Shown here in pieces: positions 25,276-32,771 of a stretch of DNA of 62,895 bases. A model generated the notes under the pieces. It did no database searches. It was not told where the DNA came from and was given only the letters and a program-made list of their open reading frames with translations. Origin of the DNA: JBLNBQ01 sp050260095 (GTDB lineage Bacteria; Bacillota; UBA5301; DYFA01); NCBI GenBank assembly GCA_050260095.1, contig JBLNBQ010000180.1, positions 1-62,895 of the forward strand, given 5' to 3'. A program made the position numbers and the translations under genes. Position 1 is the first letter of the stretch, and every line of letters starts with the position of its first letter.

Positions 25276-27228
25276 TCAAAAACAGCGTCTGACCCCGAAC
25301 TCCAATCTCCCTCGGGCGGCATCCCTGCCTAGGTCCTCTTCAAGTCCAGCCTCCAGGTTCACGCTCAACAAGCCAAGGCGGTAATCGGCCCGGAAGTCGG
25401 TCGTCAACTGATGCCGGGTCGCATTCACGAAGTTGCGGACGTAACCCAGCGACGCAGAGAGTCTCAATCCAGGCCTTGGGTTGGCGAGGGCTTGGATCCC
25501 AGTCTGAACTGCCTTGTCCTCCACTGCCCGACCAGCCTCTCGATCAGTCCGCACCAGGGCCTGTGCAAAACCTTTGAGCCGGAAGAACCCCTCCTCGACC
25601 AACTGGTATTCGCCCCGTACCACGTCCCTGCGCAGAGCGGCATCGGAAGACTTCTCCCGATCACAACGCCAAGTCAACGTGAAGGGGTCCCGCGTGTAGA
25701 CGAAGGCCACGTTGGCCAGCCTGTTATGATCCTCCCGGTACACCGTGGTCGTGAGACTGAACGGGCCATCCGCCAATGCCAGTTGTTGGCTTGACCCATA
25801 ACTATTTACTATTCTGTTCCCTCGTTCCAGCGAATATTCGCGGTCGTGATAACTAGTGAGCCCGCAGCGGAAGGACAGCGTATCGGCCGTTGTGGAGGCA
25901 GTCAGGTTTCCCGTATAGGTGATTCGTTCGGAATCTCCAGCGGGGCGCTGGGTGTCGTAGCTCACTCGGACTTCCTTGATTGAGGGGTCGCCGCGCCAGA
26001 TGAGATCCACCGCGGGGGCCACGTCGTCGTTCACACCAAGGGGCAGCCAGAGTTCGTAATCGATGCCGCGGGTGAAGACGCGGTGACCCAACGAGACGCG
26101 GATGCTGTCAACCACGACGTTGGCACCCTGCAGCCGGGCTGGTCCCTCAGTGGTGCAGACGATCTCGCCCAGGACCGGCCGAATGATGTTCCCCTGCCCT
26201 CTCTCCGGCAGCCACCCTCCTGTTGCACCGAGAGTTAATCTCAGTGGACCTACGTCCCCATTCCACTGCAGTCCTCCTTCGGGTCCCAGCGCTTCCCGGG
26301 AGACGTCCCCGCTCTCGTAGAACCGTGCCTTTTCGCTCAGCGATCCCTGCCATCCTTTTCCCAGACTCGCGGTGGTGGAGACTTCGCCCTTGACCTCAGT
26401 TACCAGACGGCTCTCAACCCGAGTCCGGTTTGCTTCGAGCGTAAGCGTCGAAGCCCAGTTCTCTCGGTGCTGAAGATCCAGCGTCTCAGCCAGGCGAGTT
26501 TCCTCTCCAGGTCGATCGCCCTCGACCAGATTTCTTTGATAGGACGATCGCAGGTGGAGCAGGTCGTATAAGAAGTAATTGTCGAGCGCAGTCTTGAGCG
26601 TGCTCCCTTCAGCCGAATGCCCACTCAACCGGTCGAGCGCATACCGGCGATTCCACTCGAAGTCGAGTGTCGCGTCGCGTCCGAACTGCCGTCGATTGGA
26701 GAGCGCATAGTCCAGCGTCAGCATGTCTTCGGGGATCTCCGGATCTTCAAGTACCCGCTCGGTGGCCGTGTACCTGGCGGTGATGGGTTGTTGCCACGTG
26801 CCAAGCAAACTGAGAACACTCACCGTGTCAGTCTCCAGTCGGCAAGACGGACGGAAGTCCTGGTGCAGCTCCTCAGACTGGATACTCCCGGTGACGAAGG
26901 TGCGGACGAGAGAGAGCGGCAGGACCTGCAGGTCGATGTTTCCGTCCTTAACGCGCACGGACGAGGCAGTGGCCAGCCGGCCCTGTGCGTTCCAACTCAA
27001 CAGGTACGGATGGAGCGAGTACCCAGCCAGTTGAACGCTGAGGCCTTGCTCCGGCGACCCCGTCAGCAAACGTTGGTCACCTTGTCTCGCATAGGTCAAC
27101 GTCTCACTCAAGTCCAGGTTCGCGGTCCAGTCGCTGACCCTGAAGATCGGCCACGATTCGGCAACTGCTCCCAATTGAAGCACGAAGAGAAGCGCCACCA
27201 GCATGGCGAGGCCAGATCCCCGGCTCAT
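25276..27228 (-). CDS. Putative outer-membrane beta-barrel porin of a porin-cytochrome complex
   Basis: The 650-residue protein has a signal peptide (LAMLVALLFVLQLGAVAES). Alternating polar/hydrophobic beta-strands then run throughout, with many Arg/Glu/Thr residues and almost no long hydrophobic segment. The last residues RLEFGVRRCF end in Phe, the usual outer-membrane insertion signal. Length and strand-rich texture fit a barrel of about 26 strands, like MtrB/PioB, which sheath a multihaem cytochrome. Its ATG overlaps the stop of the nine-haem lipoprotein gene (TGATG), so the two are translated together, as expected for partners. The homology to MtrB is inferred from context and texture, not from a recognised motif. 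Confidence 0.75.
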   Translation of the reverse strand: MSRGSGLAMLVALLFVLQLGAVAESWPIFRVSDWTANLDLSETLTYARQGDQRLLTGSPEQGLSVQLAGYSLHPYLLSWNAQGRLATASSVRVKDGNIDLQVLPLSLVRTFVTGSIQSEELHQDFRPSCRLETDTVSVLSLLGTWQQPITARYTATERVLEDPEIPEDMLTLDYALSNRRQFGRDATLDFEWNRRYALDRLSGHSAEGSTLKTALDNYFLYDLLHLRSSYQRNLVEGDRPGEETRLAETLDLQHRENWASTLTLEANRTRVESRLVTEVKGEVSTTASLGKGWQGSLSEKARFYESGDVSREALGPEGGLQWNGDVGPLRLTLGATGGWLPERGQGNIIRPVLGEIVCTTEGPARLQGANVVVDSIRVSLGHRVFTRGIDYELWLPLGVNDDVAPAVDLIWRGDPSIKEVRVSYDTQRPAGDSERITYTGNLTASTTADTLSFRCGLTSYHDREYSLERGNRIVNSYGSSQQLALADGPFSLTTTVYREDHNRLANVAFVYTRDPFTLTWRCDREKSSDAALRRDVVRGEYQLVEEGFFRLKGFAQALVRTDREAGRAVEDKAVQTGIQALANPRPGLRLSASLGYVRNFVNATRHQLTTDFRADYRLGLLSVNLEAGLEEDLGRDAARGRLEFGVRRCF

Positions 27229-28049
27229 CAGCCGCCCACCCCCTGCGGCGTTTCGTGCGCCTTATGACAGGCCAGGCAGTCACGCCTGCCCCGCCCGCCG
27301 TCACAGGAGAGTTGACCCGAGGGGTGGCAGCGGAAGCACAGTTCGGCGGTGAGTTGCTGCCTGAGCAGCCGAGCAGCTTGGGAGGCATGGGGATCATGGC
27401 AGGCCAGACAGTCACCGATCGCAACCGGGCCGTGAGTCACTCCCTTGCCATACTTGGGGTCGGTGTGGCACGTCCGGCAAAGATCTCCACGTTCGGACTT
27501 GAGGAAGAACCGGCGGTCGCCGCCGTGGGGGTCGTGGCACTTGGGGCACTTGCCCTCCCGGACGGGCTGGTGGATGGTGAACCCCTCCCGAAAACCGTCC
27601 CTGCCGCCCCAGGCGAAATCGTGGCAACCCAGACAAAGACTTGGCAGTCCGGCGGTGGTATGGTTGGGGTAGGCTGTCTCATGGGAAGTGTGACATCCTG
27701 AGCAGTCCCCGACTGCCACTGGCCCGTGCTGGCGGCTACGCTCGAAGTCGTTCTTCTTGTGGCAGAACCAGCAGAGGTCGGCTCCTTTGGCCAGGAGTTC
27801 TGACCCCTTGGTCAAGTCGTGGCACTTGTTGCACTCCATGTTGCGGTAGGGGGGGTGAACCTTCTTCTCATCCACCGGTACAGAGGTGTCCGTTTCCTCG
27901 ACCACGGCCTGGCGGGCTTTGAGCCCGTGTTTCAGTTCATACCGTTCCTTCGCCACAGCCAGATAGGCCGGGTCAACCAAGCATCCGGCCGAGGTCGAGA
28001 GGAGCAGTACCAACAGGGACATGAGCGCATACCGCCGCCAGACCTGCAT
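27228..28049 (-). CDS. Nine-haem lipoprotein c-type cytochrome
   Basis: The 273-residue protein begins with a lipoprotein-type signal (MSLLVLLLSTSAGC, Cys about residue 23) and contains nine CxxCH motifs. These come in a paired CXXCH arrangement: CNKCHD, CWFCHK, GDCSGCHTSHETAYP, SLCLGCHD, GKCPKCHDPHGGDRRFFLK, LCRTCHTD, GDCLACHDPHASQAARLL, LCFRCHPS and CLACHKAHE. This layout resembles MtrA/DmsE-type cytochromes. It is followed directly by the beta-barrel gene through a one-base overlap, which argues that it inserts into or docks on that barrel. The ATG has GGAGGG upstream. A hairpin with a short T-run separates it from the tetrahaem gene. Confidence 0.9.
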   Translation of the reverse strand: MQVWRRYALMSLLVLLLSTSAGCLVDPAYLAVAKERYELKHGLKARQAVVEETDTSVPVDEKKVHPPYRNMECNKCHDLTKGSELLAKGADLCWFCHKKNDFERSRQHGPVAVGDCSGCHTSHETAYPNHTTAGLPSLCLGCHDFAWGGRDGFREGFTIHQPVREGKCPKCHDPHGGDRRFFLKSERGDLCRTCHTDPKYGKGVTHGPVAIGDCLACHDPHASQAARLLRQQLTAELCFRCHPSGQLSCDGGRGRRDCLACHKAHETPQGVGG

Positions 28050-28067
28050 GGAAACGTCCCTCCGTGG

Positions 28068-28103
28068 AAAACCAGGGCTGGAATCCGGCCGTCCCAGCCC
28101 TGG
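28068..28103 (-). terminator. Hairpin with short T-run between tetrahaem and nine-haem genes
   Basis: A 10-bp inverted repeat (28094-28103 with 28072-28081, minus strand) is followed by TTTT at 28068-28071, 13 bases after the tetrahaem stop. It could act as a partial terminator or 3'-end stabiliser, letting the tetrahaem mRNA accumulate above the downstream genes. Confidence 0.6.
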
Positions 28104-28116
28104 CTCATCAGTAGGA

Positions 28117-28968
28117 TTACTTCACGTGGCAGGAGAGGCAGAGCTTGGACCCGTCCATGGACTCCCGGAGGAACGGCCGCAGGTCGGCGGTGGCTCCCGG
28201 CTCATGGACGTTGTGGCAAGTGTCGCACTCCATGTACGCTGCACCTGTGCCGTTTTCAGTGGGACCGCCAACGCTGATACCGGTGCCGCCCCACAGCGGG
28301 AGCTTGGCCGGGTAGTTCGCGCCGTTGCCAGCGGTGTAGGTCCGGGTGCCGATGATGGTCGTTCCAACGAGGCCAACCGCCTGGTTGTTGTTGGTCCGCT
28401 CGTTCCGGTAGGCCGCGATGTAGTCGAAGCCGACCGGATGGTCATCGGCCATGTTGACGCCCAGGTTGGCGCCGCGGGTTGACAGGATCTTTCCGTCCGC
28501 TGTGACCACAGGCGAGCCTGACAAGAAGGCGCCCACCGTGGTATAGCTGGGATCAGGGCTCGTCACGCCGAAATCCATCTTCCGCTTGACCTGGCGGAGG
28601 GCGATGGTGCCGTCGTGGCAAGAGAGGCAGAGATCGGTGCTGGTTCCGCGGAAGACCCCGCTTCCGGTGCCACCCCATACGTTGGTATGGGTCTGATCGC
28701 CGCCGTCCAAGGTCCAGCTGGCGTATCGGCCCTCCGGCGCCCCGAACTTGCGGTTCCACAACGGACCCTTGGTGTCGGAGTTGTGCGGCGTATGGCAGTA
28801 GATGCAGACCTGCTTGTTGCCGTCGGCTCCATCGCTCCTCACGGTAGCGTCGCCAGAGGGGGACAAGTCGTGCTTGGACCCAACGATCGTGGCCCCGACC
28901 GCGCTGGAGAAAGAGAGCACCAGACTCGCCACCAGCACGAGGGTCAGAGTTCTCTTCACGTTCTTCAC
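28117..28968 (-). CDS. Tetrahaem c-type cytochrome (SKHD/CxxCHTPHN family)
   Basis: The 283-residue exported protein has a short signal sequence (LTLVLVASLVLSFSSAVGA), then GSKHDLSPSG, VCIYCHTPHNS, LCLSCHDGTI, ADDHPVGFDY, ECDTCHNVHEPG and a terminal LCLSCHVK: four CxxCH sites plus conserved lone His residues that could be distal ligands. Tetrahaem cytochromes of this general pattern occur in metal-reducing bacteria and some form extracellular filaments (OmcE type); that link is a hypothesis here. AAGGAGG overlaps a first GTG, so the second in-frame GTG (28968), 8 bases further on, is preferred. It is the first cytochrome gene after the NHL gene. Confidence 0.88.
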   Translation of the reverse strand: MKNVKRTLTLVLVASLVLSFSSAVGATIVGSKHDLSPSGDATVRSDGADGNKQVCIYCHTPHNSDTKGPLWNRKFGAPEGRYASWTLDGGDQTHTNVWGGTGSGVFRGTSTDLCLSCHDGTIALRQVKRKMDFGVTSPDPSYTTVGAFLSGSPVVTADGKILSTRGANLGVNMADDHPVGFDYIAAYRNERTNNNQAVGLVGTTIIGTRTYTAGNGANYPAKLPLWGGTGISVGGPTENGTGAAYMECDTCHNVHEPGATADLRPFLRESMDGSKLCLSCHVK

Positions 28969-29041
28969 GTTCTTCACCTCCTTATATAGGTCTGTGGGCC
29001 TGGGGTCGGGCCGCCGGTAGCCGTCCCCGTAAGTCCCCGGG

Positions 29042-30085
29042 TCAGTCGCTCCCGAGGAACTGGAAAACCTGCACCCGTGCGTTAAGCTGATCGACTACGT
29101 AGAGCCGGTTCTGGGCGTCGATGCACATCCCCGCGGGCAGGTGGAATTCGCCGGGCCCGGCCCCGCCGGCCCCGACGAAGAGCAGGAGCTGGCCTTGCTG
29201 GTTGAAGATCTGGAAGTTGTTGAACGCAGCGTCCACCACGTAAAGGTTCCCGTCGCTATCTAGCGCGGCGCCTCGCGGCCGGCTGAAACAGCCGGGCCCG
29301 TCACCGAGCTGACCGATCGCCTTGAGGAACTTGCCGTTCTGGTCGAAGACCTGCACCCGGAAGTTCATCGTGTCGACGATGTAGATATGATGGTTCTTGT
29401 CCACCGTCACGTTGGTGGGGTAGTTGAAGTACCCGTCTTTGTTCCCGTTGCCGCCGATGGTGGAGAGCGGCGTGCCGTCGGTGCGGTAGACCTTGACCAC
29501 GTGCCCCTTGGAATCAACCACGTACAACCGGCGAAGCTTGCTGTCCACCGCGATGCCGGCCGGATTCTTGAGCTCCCCCTCCTGTCCGACGGCCCTGACG
29601 GGCTCCCCGGCCCGGTTGAAAGCATAGACGCAGCGGGCTTCGGCGTCGGACACCCAGATGGTGTCCTCCTCCTCGTCAATAGCAACCCCAATCGGGACTT
29701 TGAGCTGAATGCGGCCTTTGACTCCGATCTTCCACGCCTTGCTGGCCTTCTTGTCGAACACCACGAGCGCCGGGTTCTTGCCGGTCTCCGTCACGTAAAT
29801 CCGGCCGGCCTTGTCCACCGCCACGCTGTACGGCTTCTCGAGTGCCACAGAGGGTGGCTGGGCCCCCACCAACAACTGCTGCAAAGCTGAACGCTTATCC
29901 GCGCCTATGTCCTTGGAAGTAGAAATGGCCTCCACCCACCGGATCCGCGGCTTCTCCGGCGGCAGGGGCCAGACGAGGTCTATCTTCTTGGCCGGGGTCT
30001 TCTCCGCGGCCAGACTGCCGGCGGCGCCCATCGTGAGAAGCGCCGCGAGGGTGAGAAGAATGAAGAACCGTGATCCCCGTGTCAC
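29042..30085 (-). CDS. Secreted NHL-repeat beta-propeller protein
   Basis: The 347-residue protein has a signal peptide (FFILLTLAALLTMGAAGSLAA), a short linker (LVWPLPPEKPRIRWVEAI) and about six NHL repeats. Each repeat shows the pattern 'P.GVAVD...LYVVD..N.RVQVF...G' (for example PTNVTVDKNHHIYIVDTMNFRVQVF). It should fold as a six-bladed propeller outside the cytoplasmic membrane and serve as a binding platform; no catalytic residues are apparent. It lies immediately upstream of the tetrahaem cytochrome on the same strand, 73 bases apart, so it is probably the first gene of the electron-transfer cluster. The GTG at 30085 has GGGAGG upstream. Confidence 0.86.
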   Translation of the reverse strand: MTRGSRFFILLTLAALLTMGAAGSLAAEKTPAKKIDLVWPLPPEKPRIRWVEAISTSKDIGADKRSALQQLLVGAQPPSVALEKPYSVAVDKAGRIYVTETGKNPALVVFDKKASKAWKIGVKGRIQLKVPIGVAIDEEEDTIWVSDAEARCVYAFNRAGEPVRAVGQEGELKNPAGIAVDSKLRRLYVVDSKGHVVKVYRTDGTPLSTIGGNGNKDGYFNYPTNVTVDKNHHIYIVDTMNFRVQVFDQNGKFLKAIGQLGDGPGCFSRPRGAALDSDGNLYVVDAAFNNFQIFNQQGQLLLFVGAGGAGPGEFHLPAGMCIDAQNRLYVVDQLNARVQVFQFLGSD

Positions 30086-30332
30086 AGCCGTTCCCTCCCT
30101 GTCCTGGGCCCGCCCGCCCAAAAGCGGAACCCGCACGCAATAGTTCCGGCAATGGCTCGTCCTGGAAGCCACTCTTAATATAGTCAGTTGCTGCCGGCTC
30201 TATGCTCGCAAGTGCGGACAAGACTGGTCGGCCCATGCCCCGAAGCCCAAGGGTTCCATCATTCTACCTGCGTTATAGCGCTTAGCTGGGGAAGTCTAGT
30301 ATCAGCCCATGATGAAGGGAGGGAATCAAACG
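30086..30332. promoter_or_regulatory. Divergent intergenic region between the cytochrome cluster and the spore-protein gene
   Basis: These 247 bases should hold the promoter of the NHL-cytochrome operon (minus) and that of the spore protein (plus). A CATTCTA at 30260-30266 matches the sigma-G -10 consensus, but no -35 element lies at the usual 17-18-base spacing, so the assignment is weak. No other clear element was seen. Confidence 0.3.
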
Positions 30333-30659
30333 ATGGCTCAGGGTCAGAAGCGGAACCAGGCCCTGCTTCGCGGCGCTGCGAAGGGTCTCGACAACTTCAA
30401 GTACGAGATCGCGACCGAACTGGGGATCAACCAGGACTACAAGTCCGGATACTGGGGCAACATCTCGTCCCGGGAGTGCGGCGCCGTTGGCGGACACATG
30501 GTGCGCCGAATGATCGCGGCGGCCGAGCAGTCCCTCATCTCGCAGGCTGCAGCCAACGTGTCGCAGGCTTTCAAGTCCAACCTGAACGCCTCCTTGGGGA
30601 GCGCGGCCGGGTGGGAGTCGGACCTGAACAAGACTCAGGCGACCACGACCCAGTACTGA
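30333..30659 (+). CDS. Alpha/beta-type small acid-soluble spore protein
   Basis: Alpha/beta SASPs coat spore DNA and protect it. The 108-residue protein contains the diagnostic sequences LDNFKYEIATELGI, which includes the site cut by germination protease GPR, and GYWGNISSRECGAVGGHMVRRMI. It is longer than the usual 60-75 residues, with an additional polar C-terminal tail of about 40 residues rich in Ser, Ala, Asn and Gln. The ATG at 30333 has AGGGAGGG upstream. Expression would be expected late in sporulation under sigma G. Confidence 0.93.
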   Translation: MAQGQKRNQALLRGAAKGLDNFKYEIATELGINQDYKSGYWGNISSRECGAVGGHMVRRMIAAAEQSLISQAAANVSQAFKSNLNASLGSAAGWESDLNKTQATTTQY

Positions 30660-30734
30660 CGACTGGGCATACATCCTGACGGGCGGGAAATCGTCTTCAC
30701 CGTTACCCCTTTGGGCGGAAGGGCGCCCGTCAGC

Positions 30735-30769
30735 AAAAAGAGCGGCACCGGGCTATCCCGGCGCCGCTC
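30735..30769 (-). terminator. Intrinsic terminator after nadE
   Basis: On the minus strand a 12-bp stem with one A/C mismatch (arms 30757-30769 and 30740-30752) is followed by TTTTT. It closes the transcript ending with nadE; on the plus strand it has no T-run after it. Confidence 0.75.
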
Positions 30770-30793
30770 TCCTACCTCCGGAAGGATATGGGT

Positions 30794-31564
30794 CTATTCA
30801 GGCAGTTTCGGGATGGGCGGCAGGCTCCGCTTGTGGGCGGAGGCGCGCCCGAGCTGCTCGACCCTGGTCCGGATGGCCTCGGGCGCCTCCCCGGTAACGA
30901 GGTACCGGTCGAGTTCGGCGTAGCTGAACCCGAGTTCGCCCTCGTCGGTCTGCGCCTCCCACAGGCCGGCGGAGGGCGGCCGGTCGATGACGGCCTGCGG
31001 CACCCCCAGCTCCCGGGCGAGCGCCCTGACCTCCGCCTTGACGAGCCCACCCAGGGGCAGCAGGTCGACCCCGCCGTCGCCGTACTTGGTGAAGTAGCCG
31101 ACCGCGAGTTCGGAGCGGTTCCCGGTGCCGGCGACCAGGTAGTTGCGGGTGTTGGCGTGGTAGTAGAGGGTCAGCATGCGCAGGCGAGGCTTTAGGTTGG
31201 CCGCGGCGAGGCGAGTCTCGCTCGGTTCGGGCGGCAGCACCTGGCGAAGATGGTCGTAGACCGGGGTCAGGTCGACCTCGCGGGTCTCGAGGCCGAAGGC
31301 GGCCGCGACCGCCTGGGCGTCCCTGGTGTCGGACGGGTGCGAGTGGCAGGGCATGATCACCCCGAGGACGCGTCCCGGCAGCGCCCGGGCGGCCAGCCCG
31401 GCGACCACCGCCGAATCGATCCCGCCCGACAGCCCCACGGCCAGCCCTTTGGCGCCGGCCGCCTCGACCTGCCCGGCGAGCCACTCGGCGAGCAGGGCCA
31501 CCGCCGCCGGCGGATGCTCTAGGGTCCAGGTTCGGAAGGCCCCGGAAGAGGCGCCGGTGGTCAT
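30794..31564 (-). CDS. nadE: Ammonia-dependent NAD synthetase NadE
   Basis: NadE amidates nicotinic acid adenine dinucleotide to NAD+ using ATP. The 256-residue protein has the PP-loop SGGIDSA (about residues 45-51), the conserved stretch NRSELAVGYFTKYGDGGVDLLPLGGLVK, and DRPPSAGLW with the pyrophosphate-proximal loop. There is no glutaminase domain, so it is the ammonia-dependent form. Its start overlaps the stop of the cyclophilin-like gene by 4 bases (ATGA), indicating coupling. It is the last gene before the terminator at 30735. Confidence 0.92.
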   Translation of the reverse strand: MTTGASSGAFRTWTLEHPPAAVALLAEWLAGQVEAAGAKGLAVGLSGGIDSAVVAGLAARALPGRVLGVIMPCHSHPSDTRDAQAVAAAFGLETREVDLTPVYDHLRQVLPPEPSETRLAAANLKPRLRMLTLYYHANTRNYLVAGTGNRSELAVGYFTKYGDGGVDLLPLGGLVKAEVRALARELGVPQAVIDRPPSAGLWEAQTDEGELGFSYAELDRYLVTGEAPEAIRTRVEQLGRASAHKRSLPPIPKLPE

Positions 31565-31935
31565 GCCTCCTCCTCCGCCGTGATCCGGACCGTCGCGCCC
31601 GACCTCACCTTCTTGAAGACCAGGGGATCAGTCACCAGCTTGCCGAAGACGTTGACCGGGCTGGCGGCCCGGGGCTCCCGGTCCACGCTGGCCGGCGTGG
31701 GGCCGAAGAAGATGCAGAAGGCGTTGCCCGGCGGCCAGTAGCCCAAATCGCCCACGGCCACCTCGGCCCGCCCGTTCTCCCCGCCGAGTTTGACTGGGAT
31801 GGAGAAGTAGATCTCGTCGCCCCAGGTGTTGGCCCGGGCTTCGATGGGCAGGGCCGCCCGGATGGCCCCCGCAGTCTTGGTCTCGTTCAGTTCCGCCACT
31901 CCGGAGACGTCCCCGGCGGTGATGCGTATCCGCAT
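31561..31935 (-). CDS. Cyclophilin-like fold protein (DUF369/TM1367 type)
   Basis: The 124-residue protein matches the small cyclophilin-like family: AELNETKTAGAIRAALPIEARANTWGDEIYFSIPV followed by VAVGDLGYWPPGNAFCIFFGPTP. The fold resembles cyclophilin but the family lacks the prolyl isomerase active site, and its ligand is unknown. The ATG at 31935 follows GGGAGGG by 9 bases. It is coupled to nadE downstream by a 4-base overlap and preceded by a deacetylase gene 46 bases upstream on the same strand. Confidence 0.82.
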   Translation of the reverse strand: MRIRITAGDVSGVAELNETKTAGAIRAALPIEARANTWGDEIYFSIPVKLGGENGRAEVAVGDLGYWPPGNAFCIFFGPTPASVDREPRAASPVNVFGKLVTDPLVFKKVRSGATVRITAEEEA

Positions 31936-31981
31936 CGGTCGAATCCCTCCCTGCATGGCGCCGCGCTCCTTGCGGCGCGGT

Positions 31982-32728
31982 TCACATTTGTCGCGGCTCT
32001 GCCCCCCACTTGAGTTCGAAGGTGGGATGGTCGACCCGGGGGTCGGCGGCCGCCAAGAGTTGGCTTATCGTGACGAACTCGTAGCCGCGGTCCTTGAGGC
32101 CCTGGATGATCAGGGGCAGGGCCTCCACGGTGCGCGTCCGGTCGAGCCGGCCGTCGTGCAGCAGGATGATCGCCCCCGGGCGCACCTGGTCGATGGTCCG
32201 GCGGGCCATCGCCTGAACGGTCAGGGCATGACGGTTCTCCACCGTGGCCGACCACATGACCACCTTGTAGCCTGCATCTTTCGCCACCTGGAAATCCACC
32301 CAGGTCAGATAGCCCCGCGGCGGGCGAAAGTACTGCGGGCGCCGGCCGGTGACGGCGTAGATCTCCTGCTCCGCCCGGGTGATCTCTCGCCGGAGCCCTT
32401 CCGGCGAGAGGGTCTCCAGGTCGGGGTGGGTGAAGGTATGGTTGCCGAGTTCGAACCCGTCCCGCACCTCGCGCTGGGCCAGGTCGGGGTGGCGGGCCAC
32501 GTTCTCCCCGACCACGAAGAAGGTGGCCGGAACCCGTTCCCGCTCAAGGACGCGCAAGATGCCGGGGGTGAAGCGGGGATCGGGGCCGTCGTCGACCGTC
32601 AGGGCCACGACCGGCGCCTCGGTGGGCGCCCGGTAGATGAGGGACGAATCCTGGCGCAGCATGGCCTGGAGCCGGACGCTCCACTCCTCCAGGCTGGCGG
32701 CCGCGCCGCGGCCGCCGGAGCCCAGCAT
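31982..32728 (-). CDS. Polysaccharide deacetylase (CE4), start uncertain
   Basis: The CE4 domain is complete: VVALTVDDGPDPRFTPGIL (catalytic Asp-Asp), GNHTFTHPDL (metal His pair), YFRPPRGY (Arg-Pro-Pro motif) and a late GAIILLHDG. Relatives include PdaA/PgdA, which modify spore cortex or wall peptidoglycan. The first ATG (32728) has no ribosome binding site, and the codons just upstream are in frame and encode a hydrophobic stretch (LHALIAALTLAAGL) that would make a signal anchor. No ATG, GTG or TTG precedes that stretch before an in-frame stop, so a CTG or other rare start, or a base error, is possible. Confidence 0.8.
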   Translation of the reverse strand: MLGSGGRGAAASLEEWSVRLQAMLRQDSSLIYRAPTEAPVVALTVDDGPDPRFTPGILRVLERERVPATFFVVGENVARHPDLAQREVRDGFELGNHTFTHPDLETLSPEGLRREITRAEQEIYAVTGRRPQYFRPPRGYLTWVDFQVAKDAGYKVVMWSATVENRHALTVQAMARRTIDQVRPGAIILLHDGRLDRTRTVEALPLIIQGLKDRGYEFVTISQLLAAADPRVDHPTFELKWGAEPRQM

Positions 32729-32771
32729 GAGCCCGGCGGCCAGCGTAAGGGCCGCGATCAGCGCGTGAAGG

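Noticed and set aside
30234..30266. Sigma-G promoter for the spore protein
   Set aside because: The -10 match CATTCTA is good, but the nearest -35-like CATG is about 22 bases away instead of 17-18, so it is noted only as weak.
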